Assembly (NCBI RefSeq): GCF_000507845.1
Contig: NZ_KI669455.1
Span: 489,333 to 553,332 of the forward strand
Source: Helicobacter macacae MIT 99-5501
GTDB lineage: Bacteria; Campylobacterota; Campylobacteria; Campylobacterales; Helicobacteraceae
Length of the DNA stretch: 64,000 nt
Reading direction: 5' to 3'
Below are positions 1 to 19,426 of this stretch, one piece after another (positions within the stretch are counted from its first letter, which is position 1; every line of letters begins with the position of its first letter). The notes under the pieces are model-generated. The model was not told the origin of the DNA and did no database searches. It was given only the letters and a program-made list of their open reading frames with translations. Made by a program: the position numbers and the translations under genes.

Positions 1-34
1 AAGAACAAAACTAACCACATAAAAAGGAGAAAAA

Positions 35-415
35 ATGGCTATCACAAAAGAAGAAGTCCTAGACTACATTGGTGGTCTATCAGTCCTAGAGCTTTCTGAG
101 CTTGTAAAAGCATTTGAGGAAAAATTTGGCGTTAGTGCTGCGCCTACCGTTGTCGCAGGTGCAGTAGCAGCAGGCGGTGGTGCAGCAGGTGGTGCAGAGG
201 AAAAGACAGAATTTAGCGTTGTCTTAGTCGAAGCGGGCGCAAACAAAATCGCCGTTATCAAAGCTGTGCGTGAAATCACAGGACTTGGACTAAAAGAAGC
301 AAAAGACGCTACCGAGCAAACTCCTCACACCATAAAAGAAGGTGTCAATAAAGATGACGCTGAAGCCTTTAAGAAAAAGCTTGAAGAAGCAGGTGCAAAA
401 GTAGAAGTCAAATAG
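35..415 (+). CDS. rplL: Ribosomal protein L7/L12
   Basis: L7/L12 forms the flexible stalk of the 50S subunit that recruits elongation factors, including the EF-G encoded further on. The 126-residue product has the expected three parts: an N-terminal dimerisation helix region (about 1-35), an Ala/Gly-rich hinge (about 38-54), and the conserved C-terminal domain with a GLGLKEAKD motif that contacts translation factors. An AAAAGGAG ribosome-binding site lies 6 bases before the ATG. It is the last ribosomal stalk gene before rpoBC; rplJ would lie just outside the window. Length and sequence are typical of the family. Confidence 0.98.
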   Translation: MAITKEEVLDYIGGLSVLELSELVKAFEEKFGVSAAPTVVAGAVAAGGGAAGGAEEKTEFSVVLVEAGANKIAVIKAVREITGLGLKEAKDATEQTPHTIKEGVNKDDAEAFKKKLEEAGAKVEVK

Positions 416-458
416 CTTTTGCTAAACTTACAAAAGTAGGTTGCTTAAAAGTTTGTAT

Positions 459-483
459 GCCTAGAATCTAGCACATTCTAGGC
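459..483 (+). terminator. Hairpin between rplL and rpoBC, possible attenuator
   Basis: A perfect 9-bp stem (GCCTAGAAT paired with ATTCTAGGC, 7-base loop) begins 43 bases after the rplL stop and is followed by a short T run. It is placed where partial terminators between rplL and rpoB are known in other bacteria, so it may lower transcription entering rpoBC. Termination efficiency cannot be judged from sequence. Confidence 0.55.
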
Positions 484-491
484 TTTGTCAT

Positions 492-9518
<9,027 letters not shown>

Positions 9519-9631
9519 AATCAACTTGCGGATTTTGGAATAAGCTGGAAAAAACTAAGAGAAAACAAAGATTAAATGTTGTAAAATCTTGGGTTTAATC
9601 TTGGTAGCAAATTTAAACGAAAGGACAAACA

Positions 9632-10024
9632 TTGCCAACCATTAACCAACTAATTCGCAAAGAGCGAAAAAAAGTAATCAAAAAGACAAAGTCGCCAGCA
9701 TTGGTAGAGTGCCCACAGCGCAGAGGAGTATGCACGCGTGTATATACGACCACGCCCAAAAAGCCAAACTCCGCTTTGCGTAAAGTCGCAAAAGTGCGCT
9801 TGACAAGTAAATTTGAAGTCATTAGCTATATCCCCGGCGAAGGACACAATCTCCAAGAGCACTCTATCGTGCTAGTGCGTGGCGGACGGGTAAAGGACTT
9901 GCCCGGTGTGAAATATCATATCGTGCGTGGTGCGCTTGATACCGCAGGTGTAGCAAAACGAAGCGTATCTCGCTCAAAATATGGTGCGAAAAAAGCAAAA
10001 GCAGGCGGGGCTGATAAAAAATAG
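9632..10024 (+). CDS. rpsL: Ribosomal protein S12
   Basis: S12 lines the decoding centre of the 30S subunit and controls accuracy of tRNA selection. The 130-residue protein contains the conserved [12 protein letters not shown] and [10 protein letters not shown] segments; both lysines linked to streptomycin resistance are wild type. The start is a TTG preceded by AAAGGA 8 bases upstream, giving the expected N-terminus MPTINQL. It opens the rpsL-rpsG-fusA cluster downstream of rpoBC, the same order as in H. pylori. Confidence 0.98.
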   Translation: MPTINQLIRKERKKVIKKTKSPALVECPQRRGVCTRVYTTTPKKPNSALRKVAKVRLTSKFEVISYIPGEGHNLQEHSIVLVRGGRVKDLPGVKYHIVRGALDTAGVAKRSVSRSKYGAKKAKAGGADKK

Positions 10025-10096
10025 CTTATGCCGACCAAGCACAATCACTCCAAAGACATAAAATCACTTTAAATCACTTTTGTAAGGAGAATTTAG

Positions 10097-10564
<468 letters not shown>

Positions 10565-10600
10565 CCACAAGGCTTACAAGCCACAAAAAAGGAATAACAA

Positions 10601-12682
10601 ATGGCGAGAAAAACCCCACTAAACAAAATCCGCAATATCGGTATTGCAGCCCACATTGATGCAGGGAAAACAACTACAAGCGAGAGAATTTTATTTTATA
10701 CAGGTGTTAGCCATAAAATCGGCGAAGTCCACGACGGTGCCGCTACAATGGACTGGATGGAGCAAGAAAAAGAGCGAGGGATTACTATCACTTCTGCGGC
10801 GACTACTTGCTTTTGGAAAGACTACCAAGTAAATCTTATCGACACTCCCGGACACGTAGATTTCACTATCGAAGTTGAACGTTCTATGCGCGTGCTTGAT
10901 GGGGCAGTGGCTGTGTTTTGCTCGGTGGGTGGCGTGCAGCCACAAAGTGAAACCGTGTGGCGACAGGCAAATAAATACGGCGTCCCGCGACTTGTATTTG
11001 TAAACAAAATGGATAGAATCGGCGCGAATTTTTATAGCGTAGAATCCCAAATCAAAGAGCGTCTAAAGGCAAATCCTGTGCCTATCAATATTCCAATCGG
11101 TGCGGAGGAAAACTTTAGGGGCGTAGTAGATTTAATCGCTATGAAAGCAATCGTGTGGAATGATGAAACAATGGGGGCAAAATACGACATTGAGGAGATT
11201 CCAGCCGATTTACAAGAAAAAGCAAACTCCTATCGAGAAAAACTCATCGAAGCTGCTGCCGAGCAAGATGAAGCACTTATGGAAAAATATCTAGGTGGCG
11301 AGGAGCTAAGCATAGATGAGATAAAGCTAGGAATCAAGCTAGGTTGCCACTCTATGAGCCTTATACCTATGCTTTGTGGCTCTAGTTTCAAAAACAAAGG
11401 TGTGCAGACTTTGCTTGATGCGGTAGTGGATTTTCTCCCCGCACCCACAGAGGTAACCAATATAAAAGGCATAGACCCACAAAACGATGATGCTGAGATT
11501 TTTGTAGAATCTAGCGATGATGGCGAGTTTGCAGGACTTGCTTTTAAGATTATGACTGACCCGTTTGTAGGGCAGCTCACTTTTGTGCGCGTATATCGAG
11601 GCAAACTAGAATCAGGTAGCTATGTGCTAAATTCTACTAAGGGTAAAAAAGAGCGCGTGGGGCGATTGCTAAAAATGCACTCCAACAAGCGTGAAGACAT
11701 AAAAGAAGTCTATGCAGGTGAAATCTGTGCTTTTGTCGGGCTAAAAGACACGCTTACAGGCGATACACTATGCGATGAGAAGCGACCTGTGATTTTGGAG
11801 CGAATGGAATTCCCAGAGCCTGTGATTCATATCGCCGTAGAGCCAAAAACAAAGGCCGACCAAGAAAAAATGGCAGTCGCACTAGGCAAGCTAGCTGAAG
11901 AAGACCCAAGCTTCCGTGTCAGTACACAAGAAGAAACAGGGCAAACCCTCATCGGTGGTATGGGCGAGTTACACCTAGAAATCATCGTAGATAGACTAAA
12001 GCGAGAATTTAGAGTAGAAGCTGAAGTGGGGCAACCACAAGTGGCGTATAGAGAGACGATTCGCACGGAAGTTACCCAAGAGTGCAAATACGCCAAGCAA
12101 TCGGGCGGGCGCGGACAATATGGACATGTCCATATCAAGCTAGAGCCAAAAGAGGCAGGCACAGGATATGAGTTTGTCAATGAAATCAGTGGTGGCGTAA
12201 TCCCCAAAGAATATATCCCAGCTGTGGATAAAGGCATACAAGAAGCAATGCAAAGCGGCGTGTTAGCGGGCTATCCTGTGGTGGATTGCAAAGTAACGCT
12301 TTATGACGGAAGCTATCACGAAGTGGATTCTAGTGAAATGGCGTTTAAAATCGCAGGTTCTATGGCGTTTAAAGACGCTTGTCGCAAGGCAAACGCAGTC
12401 TTGCTAGAGCCACTGATGAAAGTCGAAGTGGAAGTCCCAGAGGAATATATGGGCGATGTCATAGGCGACCTAAACCGCAGAAGAGGGCAAATCAACTCAA
12501 TGGACGACAGAATGGGCTTAAAAATCGTAAATGCTTTTGTGCCATTAGCTGAAATGTTTGGCTACTCCACAGATTTACGCTCGGCTACACAGGGACGCGG
12601 GACTTATAGTATGGAGTTTGACCACTATGGTGAAGTGCCAAACAACACCGCAAAAGAAATCATCGAAAAACGCAAAGGCTAG
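10601..12682 (+). CDS. fusA: Elongation factor G
   Basis: This GTPase drives ribosomal translocation and, with ribosome recycling factor, splits ribosomes after termination. The 693-residue protein starts with the G domain: P-loop AHIDAGKTT near residues 18-26, the switch I TITS segment, DTPGHVDFT, and [10 protein letters not shown]. Domains II-V follow and the protein ends with the conserved EKRKG tail. Length is normal. An AAAAGGA site precedes the ATG. It closes the rpsL-rpsG-fusA cluster; no strong intrinsic terminator was seen after it. Confidence 0.98.
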   Translation: MARKTPLNKIRNIGIAAHIDAGKTTTSERILFYTGVSHKIGEVHDGAATMDWMEQEKERGITITSAATTCFWKDYQVNLIDTPGHVDFTIEVERSMRVLDGAVAVFCSVGGVQPQSETVWRQANKYGVPRLVFVNKMDRIGANFYSVESQIKERLKANPVPINIPIGAEENFRGVVDLIAMKAIVWNDETMGAKYDIEEIPADLQEKANSYREKLIEAAAEQDEALMEKYLGGEELSIDEIKLGIKLGCHSMSLIPMLCGSSFKNKGVQTLLDAVVDFLPAPTEVTNIKGIDPQNDDAEIFVESSDDGEFAGLAFKIMTDPFVGQLTFVRVYRGKLESGSYVLNSTKGKKERVGRLLKMHSNKREDIKEVYAGEICAFVGLKDTLTGDTLCDEKRPVILERMEFPEPVIHIAVEPKTKADQEKMAVALGKLAEEDPSFRVSTQEETGQTLIGGMGELHLEIIVDRLKREFRVEAEVGQPQVAYRETIRTEVTQECKYAKQSGGRGQYGHVHIKLEPKEAGTGYEFVNEISGGVIPKEYIPAVDKGIQEAMQSGVLAGYPVVDCKVTLYDGSYHEVDSSEMAFKIAGSMAFKDACRKANAVLLEPLMKVEVEVPEEYMGDVIGDLNRRRGQINSMDDRMGLKIVNAFVPLAEMFGYSTDLRSATQGRGTYSMEFDHYGEVPNNTAKEIIEKRKG

Positions 12683-12986
12683 TCTAAAAATACTAGCAGA
12701 GTGTCAAAACTACTAGAATCAAAAAGGCTAAAATTCAAAATGAAACGCATAAGCGTGGAAGTGAAACGAATCAAAGGCGGGGTAAAGTAGTCCAATGGGG
12801 TTTGGACTGAATTTGATTTAGGTTTGATTGAGTTGAATTGAATTGGTGGAGGGGGTGGAATCTAGATTTTGGTATTTTGCTAAGCTATTTTTGTATCCAA
12901 AATCAAATATATATAAAATCACGCAGAAAATTCACACAAAAAAAACTAACACAAAAAATCAACACAAAACCAGATAAAGGATATTT
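12683..12986. other. Intergenic region with candidate promoter for the poly-G gene
   Basis: No gene is visible in these 304 bases. The stretch contains imperfect TTGAATTGA-type repeats, a G-rich patch near 12846-12858, and a TATAAA sequence at 12912-12917 that could be the -10 box of the outer-membrane protein gene starting at 12987. AAAGGA at 12976-12981 is a clear ribosome-binding site for that gene. Confidence 0.4.
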
Positions 12987-14171
12987 ATGCTTTGCAGATA
13001 CTTATCACAAAATCTAAATTGTGCGGGGGGGGGGGGGAGTAATAGACACTTAAAAAAGTGCAAAATCTATTTTTTAAGCATATTTTTATTTAGTGTATCT
13101 TTTGGCATAGCTGATAGCTATTTGGACGAGAGATTGCAAAAGCTAGAAAAACAGCGACAAAGTCTAGAAGCCAAAATCCAAAGAGAAGCACAAAACAAAG
13201 AGATAAAAGCACAAAAGCAAGCCAAAGCCAAAGAGGAAAAAGAAAGAAAAGAGAGGCAAGCCCAAGAGAATCGCCAAGCAAAACAAGCACAAAAAAGAGA
13301 GCTAAGAGAAGCAAAAAGACAGCAAAGAGAATTCTACAAATACGAATCCACAGCACTATCAGGTGCTACAAACACTCCACAAGAATCAAGACGACTAAGA
13401 CACACTCAATACGCACAACCCTCAATCTACACAAATCCAAATGACAGAAACGGCTGGTTTATCGCGCTTGTGCCAACCGTTGATGTAATGTTTCTTTATA
13501 GCAATGCACGCTCAAATGCGACAAGTTATTTATTTCGTTTTGGTGCAGAATACGGAGCGACACTTGAAGCAGGCTATCTTTTTGGTAGTGGAGCAAATGC
13601 TTGGAGGACATATTTTTCACTAGGCTATGGGTATGGACGCAGTAGCGATATTGGCTATATAGCATATAGATATGACTACTATGGCTACTACTATGGTGGA
13701 TATGATACAGAAGTAATAGTAGACATACACAATATTGCTCATAATGTAGGGATTGATTGGATACCTAGACTTGGCAGTTCATCTGCTAGAGGAGTGCTAG
13801 GATTTTATAATAGCTTTTCTTATATGGCAATAAGTGAAAGATATGAGAAATATAGTTTAAGCCGACAATGTGTGCCTAACAGTGCTTTATGGGGTAGTGA
13901 TTGTATGATTGGAGGTGTTCAAGGAGGTTGGCAAACTACCCCCATTCCTGCTGGAGAAGCGCAAGATTTCATTCATATATTTTTTATAGGGATTGGCACA
14001 AGGCTTGGAGTGATTTTTGACATAAAGGAGCATTTCTCCATAGAAATCGGCTCTAAAATTAGCTTGCATTTTTCTATCTTAGGTGCGAATGGTAATGGTG
14101 GAGGCTTGCAGTTTATACAAAGTGTGATGCCAAATTTTCAGCAATATCTAAGCCTTGTGTATAGATTTTAG
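12987..14171 (+). CDS. Phase-variable outer-membrane protein with coiled-coil N-terminus
   Basis: The 394-residue protein is not assigned to a named family. A long n-region holds the poly-G encoded Gly-Gly-Gly-Gly (about 14-17). A hydrophobic signal segment follows at about 27-42, then a strongly charged Lys/Glu/Gln/Arg-rich stretch (about 47-115) that should form a coiled coil. From about 150 onward come aromatic-rich alternating strands ending in YLSLVYRF, the C-terminal Phe pattern of outer-membrane beta-barrels. The ATG has an AAAGGA site. The 13-base G tract is 38 bases into the gene and the current length keeps it open (ON); one G fewer or more gives a stop within about 20 bases of the tract. 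The surface role is inferred from the barrel and the switch. Confidence 0.8.
   Translation: MLCRYLSQNLNCAGGGGSNRHLKKCKIYFLSIFLFSVSFGIADSYLDERLQKLEKQRQSLEAKIQREAQNKEIKAQKQAKAKEEKERKERQAQENRQAKQAQKRELREAKRQQREFYKYESTALSGATNTPQESRRLRHTQYAQPSIYTNPNDRNGWFIALVPTVDVMFLYSNARSNATSYLFRFGAEYGATLEAGYLFGSGANAWRTYFSLGYGYGRSSDIGYIAYRYDYYGYYYGGYDTEVIVDIHNIAHNVGIDWIPRLGSSSARGVLGFYNSFSYMAISERYEKYSLSRQCVPNSALWGSDCMIGGVQGGWQTTPIPAGEAQDFIHIFFIGIGTRLGVIFDIKEHFSIEIGSKISLHFSILGANGNGGGLQFIQSVMPNFQQYLSLVYRF
13025..13037 (+). repeat. Poly-G tract (G13), ON state
   Basis: Thirteen consecutive G lie near the 5' end of the outer-membrane protein gene. With 13 G the reading frame runs through to the barrel. With 12 G it meets TAA a few codons later (after GTA ATA GAC ACT), and with 14 G it meets TAA directly after one codon. 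This is the classic slipped-strand switch of Helicobacter surface genes. Confidence 0.93.
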
Positions 14172-14333
14172 TCAAAAATTCTCTAAAAAAATCATATAGA
14201 TTATTTATGTTTTTTATAAATTTTTTTGCACTCATTCGTTTAAATACAATACAAAAGCGCAATTTTTCTACGCATTTTACTTGTTATGACAAGTTTAGAT
14301 TACCTGCTACATATTTTGCATAATCACAATCCC

Positions 14334-15290
14334 CTAAAATCCACTTTTTGCAAAATCACTTATGGCGTGCAAAAATGCTGGGACAACCACAGAGCCGTGT
14401 GTATGTCCATAAAACGCTTTATATATGGTCGTTATATTGCTTTGTGATTCTATGAGGCGAACTAATTCTTTGGAGTTTATTTTTGCTGTGCGGATTTTTG
14501 CCTCACTTTCTTTACTTGCCTCACTTACTTGACTTATTTTATCTTGCATAATCCACAAAGTAGCACAATTACCCTTAATATTGGCAAAATCAATGGCTTT
14601 GCCGATAAATTCGCCACCTCCCCACCAAAGTGAAGGCGATACTGCATAGAAATGACTAAAGTTTCCACTAGAGTTGCTAAGCGCATACAGCACAAAAAGC
14701 CCACCAAAACTATGCCCAAAAATGCCAGATTTGTGCTCAATCTCCACTCCCAATCTCTCTTGCACAAATGAGCGCGTAAAGGGGATAATATCATTTTGCA
14801 AAGTTTGCAAAAATTGCTCCGCTCCACCACCCAAAGAATCATCATCGCTAAAATCAGTGCCTACAAAACTACTACCCCCAAAATCACCACTATCATCACA
14901 ATCCAATTTATATTTTGGTGTGTAGTCGCGCTTCCTCAAAGCAGGAAAAGCCACGCTCTCATACTTGCCTCCATAGCCTATGCTGACAATCAGCACAGAT
15001 TCCAACCCCTCATACAAAAATCCTGCTTTAGAGAGTGCGTTAAGCGCGATTGGTAGATGTCCATTACCATCTAATATATAAAAAATCTTATAGCTTTTTG
15101 GGACTGTCTTTTGCGCTTTGATTTTGCTTAACCGTATAGTATAAATAGCACCATTTGCATAGATTTGCCCGATTTGTGAAGTGTCAAAAACACGCTTTGC
15201 CTTTGGGGTAAGTGCTGTGATTTTATCACTTGGCTTTGCAAGCAGGTGCGAGCTAAAGCCAAAACACAGCACCAAAAAAAGATATTTCAC
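14334..15290 (-). CDS. Exported alpha/beta-hydrolase, putative esterase
   Basis: The 318-residue protein starts with a signal peptide (hydrophobic residues 3-17, cleavage probably after LLA near 18). It belongs to the alpha/beta-hydrolase group of predicted esterases that includes siderophore esterases such as IroE/Fes relatives. The nucleophile elbow GHSFGG puts Ser194 as catalytic, and GHTHGSVV near the C-terminus supplies the likely His. YILDGNGH near 71-78 matches the start of the domain. An Asp/Gly/Ser-rich insert (about 130-160) interrupts the usual fold. Substrate cannot be told from sequence; siderophore or another periplasmic ester is plausible. It lies 29 bases after pyrG on the same strand and could be co-transcribed. 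Confidence 0.75.
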   Translation of the reverse strand: MKYLFLVLCFGFSSHLLAKPSDKITALTPKAKRVFDTSQIGQIYANGAIYTIRLSKIKAQKTVPKSYKIFYILDGNGHLPIALNALSKAGFLYEGLESVLIVSIGYGGKYESVAFPALRKRDYTPKYKLDCDDSGDFGGSSFVGTDFSDDDSLGGGAEQFLQTLQNDIIPFTRSFVQERLGVEIEHKSGIFGHSFGGLFVLYALSNSSGNFSHFYAVSPSLWWGGGEFIGKAIDFANIKGNCATLWIMQDKISQVSEASKESEAKIRTAKINSKELVRLIESQSNITTIYKAFYGHTHGSVVVPAFLHAISDFAKSGF

Positions 15291-15319
15291 TTATATAGCC
15301 CAAATCATAGTAGTGAAAT

Positions 15320-16942
15320 CTATCTTTTGGATTCCATTGCTTTTTTGACAAATTCCAAAATAATAGGATTTGGTGCTTGGAGATGAGAAGTAAATTCTGG
15401 GTGGAATTGCACGCCCACAAAAAAGGGATGCTCTTGCAATTCTACCACTTCGATAAGTCCGCTTGAGGACTCGCCACTGATTAGTAGCCCGCTAGATTCT
15501 AGCATTTTTTTGTATTTGGGGTTTGCTTCATAGCGGTGGCGATGTCGCTCTTTTATGGATTTTGCACCATTGTAGGCTTTGGCTATCGTGCTTCCTTGTG
15601 CGAGATTGCATTCATACTCGCCAAGTCTCATCGTTCCGCCCATAGGTGAAGTGTGTGTGCGGATTTGGCTTACTCCTTGCTGGTCGATAAAGTCCTCTAT
15701 CAAGTAAATAAAAGGCTCTTTGCATCGTGAATCAAACTCGCTAGAATCTGCTTCTTTTATCCCTAGCACATTGCGAGCAAACTCAATAATGGCAAGCTGC
15801 ATTCCTAGACAGATTCCAAGAAAAGGCACTTTTTGCGTTCGCGCATAAGTTATCGCACGGATTTTGCCCTCTATCCCACGCGAGCCAAACCCACCCGGGA
15901 TAAGCACTCCATCGACATCTTCAAGCACATTGCTAGAATCTAGATTTTGGCTATCTATCCACTTGATATTTACTCGCACATCGATATTTGCCCCCGCGTG
16001 TATGAGGGCTTCTGTGAGTGATTTATAGGATTCTTTCAAATCCAAATATTTGCCGACAAAAGCGATTTTGACTTCATCTTTTGGGGATAGGATTTTTTTG
16101 ACTAGGCTATCCCACTCAAACATATCTGGCTTGATTTGCTTTAGCCCAAATGCTCGTGCAATCGGCACTAAAATCCCCTCTTTTAAGTAGTTCAGCGGGC
16201 ATTGATAGATACTTGCAGAATCAAGTGCTTCTATGACGCTATCATTTGCCACATCACAGCTCAAAGCAAGTTTGCGTTTTAGCTCTCTGCTAAGTGGTTT
16301 TTCGGTGCGAGCTATGATGATTTGTGGAGATATGCCGATTCTGCGGAGTTCTTGGACAGAGTGCTGACTAGGCTTTGTTTTTAGCTCGCCTGCAGCGCGA
16401 AGTAGCGGGATAAGCGTTACGTGGATATTTAGCACTTGGTTTGATTCTAGCTCGTGTCGTATTTGTCGTATCGCTTCCAAAAATGGCATTCCCTCCATAT
16501 CGCCTACCGTGCCTCCTAGCTCTACTACGAGAAAATCATTTCCTTCCCCTACGGCTTTGATTCTAGCTTTGATTTCATCGACTATGTGGGGGACGATTTG
16601 GATTGTTTTGCCAAGATATTTACCTTGTCGCTCGTTTTCTATGACAGATAGATAAACTTGCCCTGTGGTGAAGTTGTTTTGTTTTTTTAGGCTTGTATTC
16701 AAAAACCGCTCATAATGCCCAATGTCTAAATCCGTCTCGCCACCATCTGCGGTTACAAACACTTCTCCGTGCTCTAGTGGGCTCATAGTCCCTGGGTCGA
16801 TATTGATATAAGGGTCGATTTTTAGCACTTCGACTTGATAGCCACTCTGCTTTAGCAGTGTCGCAATGGAGGAGGAGGAAATCCCCTTGCCAAGAGAGCT
16901 AAGCACACCACCTGTTACAAAGATATATTTTGTTTTTTTCAT
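15320..16942 (-). CDS. pyrG: CTP synthase
   Basis: CTP synthase aminates UTP to CTP using ATP and glutamine, the last step of pyrimidine nucleotide synthesis, in the cytosol. The N-terminal amidoligase domain opens with [16 protein letters not shown]. The C-terminal class I glutaminase domain has GICLGMQ with the nucleophile Cys near residue 378 and HPEFTS near the end. I chose the ATG at 16942 (540 residues, MKKTKYIF) because it has an AAAGGG site upstream and matches the family N-terminus; an ATG 24 bases further upstream adds eight residues with no ribosome-binding site. Confidence 0.97.
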   Translation of the reverse strand: MKKTKYIFVTGGVLSSLGKGISSSSIATLLKQSGYQVEVLKIDPYINIDPGTMSPLEHGEVFVTADGGETDLDIGHYERFLNTSLKKQNNFTTGQVYLSVIENERQGKYLGKTIQIVPHIVDEIKARIKAVGEGNDFLVVELGGTVGDMEGMPFLEAIRQIRHELESNQVLNIHVTLIPLLRAAGELKTKPSQHSVQELRRIGISPQIIIARTEKPLSRELKRKLALSCDVANDSVIEALDSASIYQCPLNYLKEGILVPIARAFGLKQIKPDMFEWDSLVKKILSPKDEVKIAFVGKYLDLKESYKSLTEALIHAGANIDVRVNIKWIDSQNLDSSNVLEDVDGVLIPGGFGSRGIEGKIRAITYARTQKVPFLGICLGMQLAIIEFARNVLGIKEADSSEFDSRCKEPFIYLIEDFIDQQGVSQIRTHTSPMGGTMRLGEYECNLAQGSTIAKAYNGAKSIKERHRHRYEANPKYKKMLESSGLLISGESSSGLIEVVELQEHPFFVGVQFHPEFTSHLQAPNPIILEFVKKAMESKR

Positions 16943-17130
16943 TGACACCGCCCTTTTGCCAAACATTTGGCGTAATCTTATACAAAAGCAGCTTATAAAA
17001 TCCTTGCAAACTATGCCAAATCCTTACAAACTCATTATTTTTAGATTTATATTTCTGCTTTACAATACCAACTTAAAATTTTTAGCAACATTACTAAACA
17101 CCTGATTTTAGAGTAAATAAAGGAATCTAA

Positions 17131-18357
17131 ATGCTTTTGTTTTGCCTTGCATATATCGTGCTTTTGACACTGCCAAGTATGATAATCGACATAGCACAGA
17201 TACGACACATAAAAGCACACGCAAAATCTCCTGCTGTGATTCTACCTCCAAAAGATTATGCTATCTCTGCAAAATACGCCATAGACAATCTCAAACTATC
17301 TATTTTCAACACTCTTTATGATACGATTGTTTTTGCTCTGTGGGTATGCGTGGGACTAAAGCTATGGCAAGAAATATTGATAGAAGAATCAGGACTTGGA
17401 TTCATCGTTTTTGTGCTTGGATTTTTGCTGATTTCTTGGGTGCTAAACCTGCCTTTCAAAGCTTACAAAGAACTTATACTAGATAAAAAATACGGCTTTT
17501 CAAACGCCAATAAAGCGATTTTTAGCACCGATGTTATCAAAACTTTTGCACTTATTGTTGTGTTTGGTTTTTTGGTGCTGTGGATTTTGCTATGGGTTAT
17601 GGAGTATGAGTATTGGTGGCTTGCTGGATTTGGGATTATATTTTGCCTAGTGGTGCTTGTAAATATGCTCTATCCCACACTTATCGCACCAATGTTTAAT
17701 ACTTTTACTCCCCTAAATGATGAGCATTTGCAAGGCAAAATAGAGCAGCTTATGCAAAAAGCTGGTTTTAAGGCAAATGGAATATTTGTTATGGATGCTA
17801 GCAGGCGAGATGATAGGCTAAATGCTTACTTTGGTGGGCTTGGGACTTCTAAGCGCGTGGTGCTGTTTGACACGCTTTTGGACAAAGTAAGCTCTGATGG
17901 ACTTCTAGCCATACTTGGGCACGAGCTAGGACATTTCAAGCACAAAGATATTATTTTTAATCTTTTCATATCTGGTGGGATACTTTTTGGGCTATTTTTT
18001 ATCGCTGGGCATTTGCCCGCTTGTCTGTTTGAATCGCTAAATGTGCTAAATAATAGTGCCACTACGATAGTTATGCTCCTGCTTATAGCACCTGTGATTG
18101 CATTTTGGGTTATGCCTGTGAGTGCGTATTTTAGCCGAAAAGCAGAGTATAAATCCGACTTTTATGGCGCGTCCCTTACAAGTCCGCATTGCCTAAAAGA
18201 AGCCTTGATACGACTTGTCAATGAAAACAAATCATTTCCATACTCTCACCCGCTTTACACATTTTTTCACTACACACACCCGCCACTTTTGGAGCGACTT
18301 TGCGCACTTGATAAGCTGATTAGCTCATCATTGCAAGATGATGAAGCAAAATCTTAA
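17131..18357 (+). CDS. M48 family membrane metallopeptidase (Ste24-like)
   Basis: The 408-residue inner-membrane zinc protease resembles the CaaX protease Ste24/HtpX group. The HELGH zinc motif is near residues 265-269 and a third ligand Glu is in AEYKSD near 337. Several hydrophobic helices surround the site (about 1-20, 65-85, 95-115, 145-200, 280-335). In bacteria lacking prenylated proteins this family is thought to act in membrane protein quality control; the substrate is unknown. AAAGGA precedes the ATG. prmC follows 18 bases later, so the two are probably co-transcribed. Confidence 0.88.
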   Translation: MLLFCLAYIVLLTLPSMIIDIAQIRHIKAHAKSPAVILPPKDYAISAKYAIDNLKLSIFNTLYDTIVFALWVCVGLKLWQEILIEESGLGFIVFVLGFLLISWVLNLPFKAYKELILDKKYGFSNANKAIFSTDVIKTFALIVVFGFLVLWILLWVMEYEYWWLAGFGIIFCLVVLVNMLYPTLIAPMFNTFTPLNDEHLQGKIEQLMQKAGFKANGIFVMDASRRDDRLNAYFGGLGTSKRVVLFDTLLDKVSSDGLLAILGHELGHFKHKDIIFNLFISGGILFGLFFIAGHLPACLFESLNVLNNSATTIVMLLLIAPVIAFWVMPVSAYFSRKAEYKSDFYGASLTSPHCLKEALIRLVNENKSFPYSHPLYTFFHYTHPPLLERLCALDKLISSSLQDDEAKS

Positions 18358-18375
18358 ATCACACAAAATGAGTGT

Positions 18376-19335
18376 ATGAATATACAAGACGCGCTTAAGA
18401 TTGCTACGCAGCAGCTTTTGGCAAATCCTCACATAACTAGAGCGCGACTTGAAGCGGAGATTTTGCTTATGTTTGTGTTGCGAAAGAAGCGTGAGTTTTT
18501 GCACGGTCATAGCGAGTGTGAGCTAGACACACAAGAAAAAGAAGCGTTTTTTAGCTTGCTTCATCGGCGAGTGCAAAATGAACCGATACAATATTTGACA
18601 CAAAGAGTTAGCTTTTTTAGTGATGAATTTTATGTCGATGAGCGTGTGCTTATTCCGCGTCCAGAGAGTGAAATCCTTATCCAAAAAGTGTGTGAAATCA
18701 TTAGTAGCGAAAATCTAAAAAATATCGCAGAAATCGGCATAGGAAGTGGTGCGCTAAGCGTGAGTGTGGCAAAAATGTGCAAAAAAGTGCTTATCACTGC
18801 CACAGATATAAGCCAAAAAGCCCTGCAAGTAGCGCAAAAAAACATAACACATTTTGGGCTAAACTCTCGCATAAAGCTAGTGCAAACCTCGCTTTTAGAT
18901 GAGGTAGCACCTAGCGATTTTGGCAGTGATTTTGTGCTAGAATCTAGCACAATGATTAGCCTAAAGCCAAGCAAAAAAAGATTAGATTCTAGTCTAAAAT
19001 CTAGCGTAAAAAATACTTTGGATTCTAGTTTGGATTTTGATTTAGTGTTTTCAAATCCACCTTATATCGCAGATGATTATACATTGCCTCCAAATGTAGC
19101 TTATGAGCCTAAATGCGCTCTATTTGGTGGCAAAAAAGGAAGCGAAGTGCTAGAATCCATAATCACACTGTGTGCAAAGCGAGAGATAAAATTTTTAGCC
19201 TGCGAGATGGGATATGACCAGCGTGAGATTTTAGCCCCACTACTTGCAAGCAGTGGTTATAACGCAGAATTTTACAAAGATTTAAGCGGGCTATATCGTG
19301 GCTTTGTCGCAAGATTTTGTAAAGCGCAATTATGA
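18376..19335 (+). CDS. prmC: Release factor glutamine methyltransferase
   Basis: PrmC (HemK) methylates the glutamine of the GGQ motif in release factors RF1 and RF2, using S-adenosylmethionine. The 319-residue protein has the N-terminal helical domain, the SAM-binding motif EIGIGSGALS near residue 120 and the diagnostic SNPPYIAD near 226-233. An odd insertion of about 35 residues rich in LDSSLKSS-type repeats lies between the SAM domain core and NPPY. Its DNA is built from TTCTAG/CTAGAATC-like words common in this genome. No strong ribosome-binding site precedes the ATG, which fits translational coupling to the protease gene ending 18 bases earlier. Confidence 0.93.
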   Translation: MNIQDALKIATQQLLANPHITRARLEAEILLMFVLRKKREFLHGHSECELDTQEKEAFFSLLHRRVQNEPIQYLTQRVSFFSDEFYVDERVLIPRPESEILIQKVCEIISSENLKNIAEIGIGSGALSVSVAKMCKKVLITATDISQKALQVAQKNITHFGLNSRIKLVQTSLLDEVAPSDFGSDFVLESSTMISLKPSKKRLDSSLKSSVKNTLDSSLDFDLVFSNPPYIADDYTLPPNVAYEPKCALFGGKKGSEVLESIITLCAKREIKFLACEMGYDQREILAPLLASSGYNAEFYKDLSGLYRGFVARFCKAQL

Positions 19336-19426
19336 CAGAGTAGCCGCACAATGAAAGAATCCAAAACCTTGCTATAATTGCTCTAAAATTTTTTGTAAGC
19401 ACAAAATCCACAAATTAGGAAAAAAG

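Noticed and set aside
9613..9862. Open frames antisense to rpsL, and similar antisense frames within rpoBC, groEL, fusA and secA
   Set aside because: They are shadows of strongly conserved genes with no start signals of their own.
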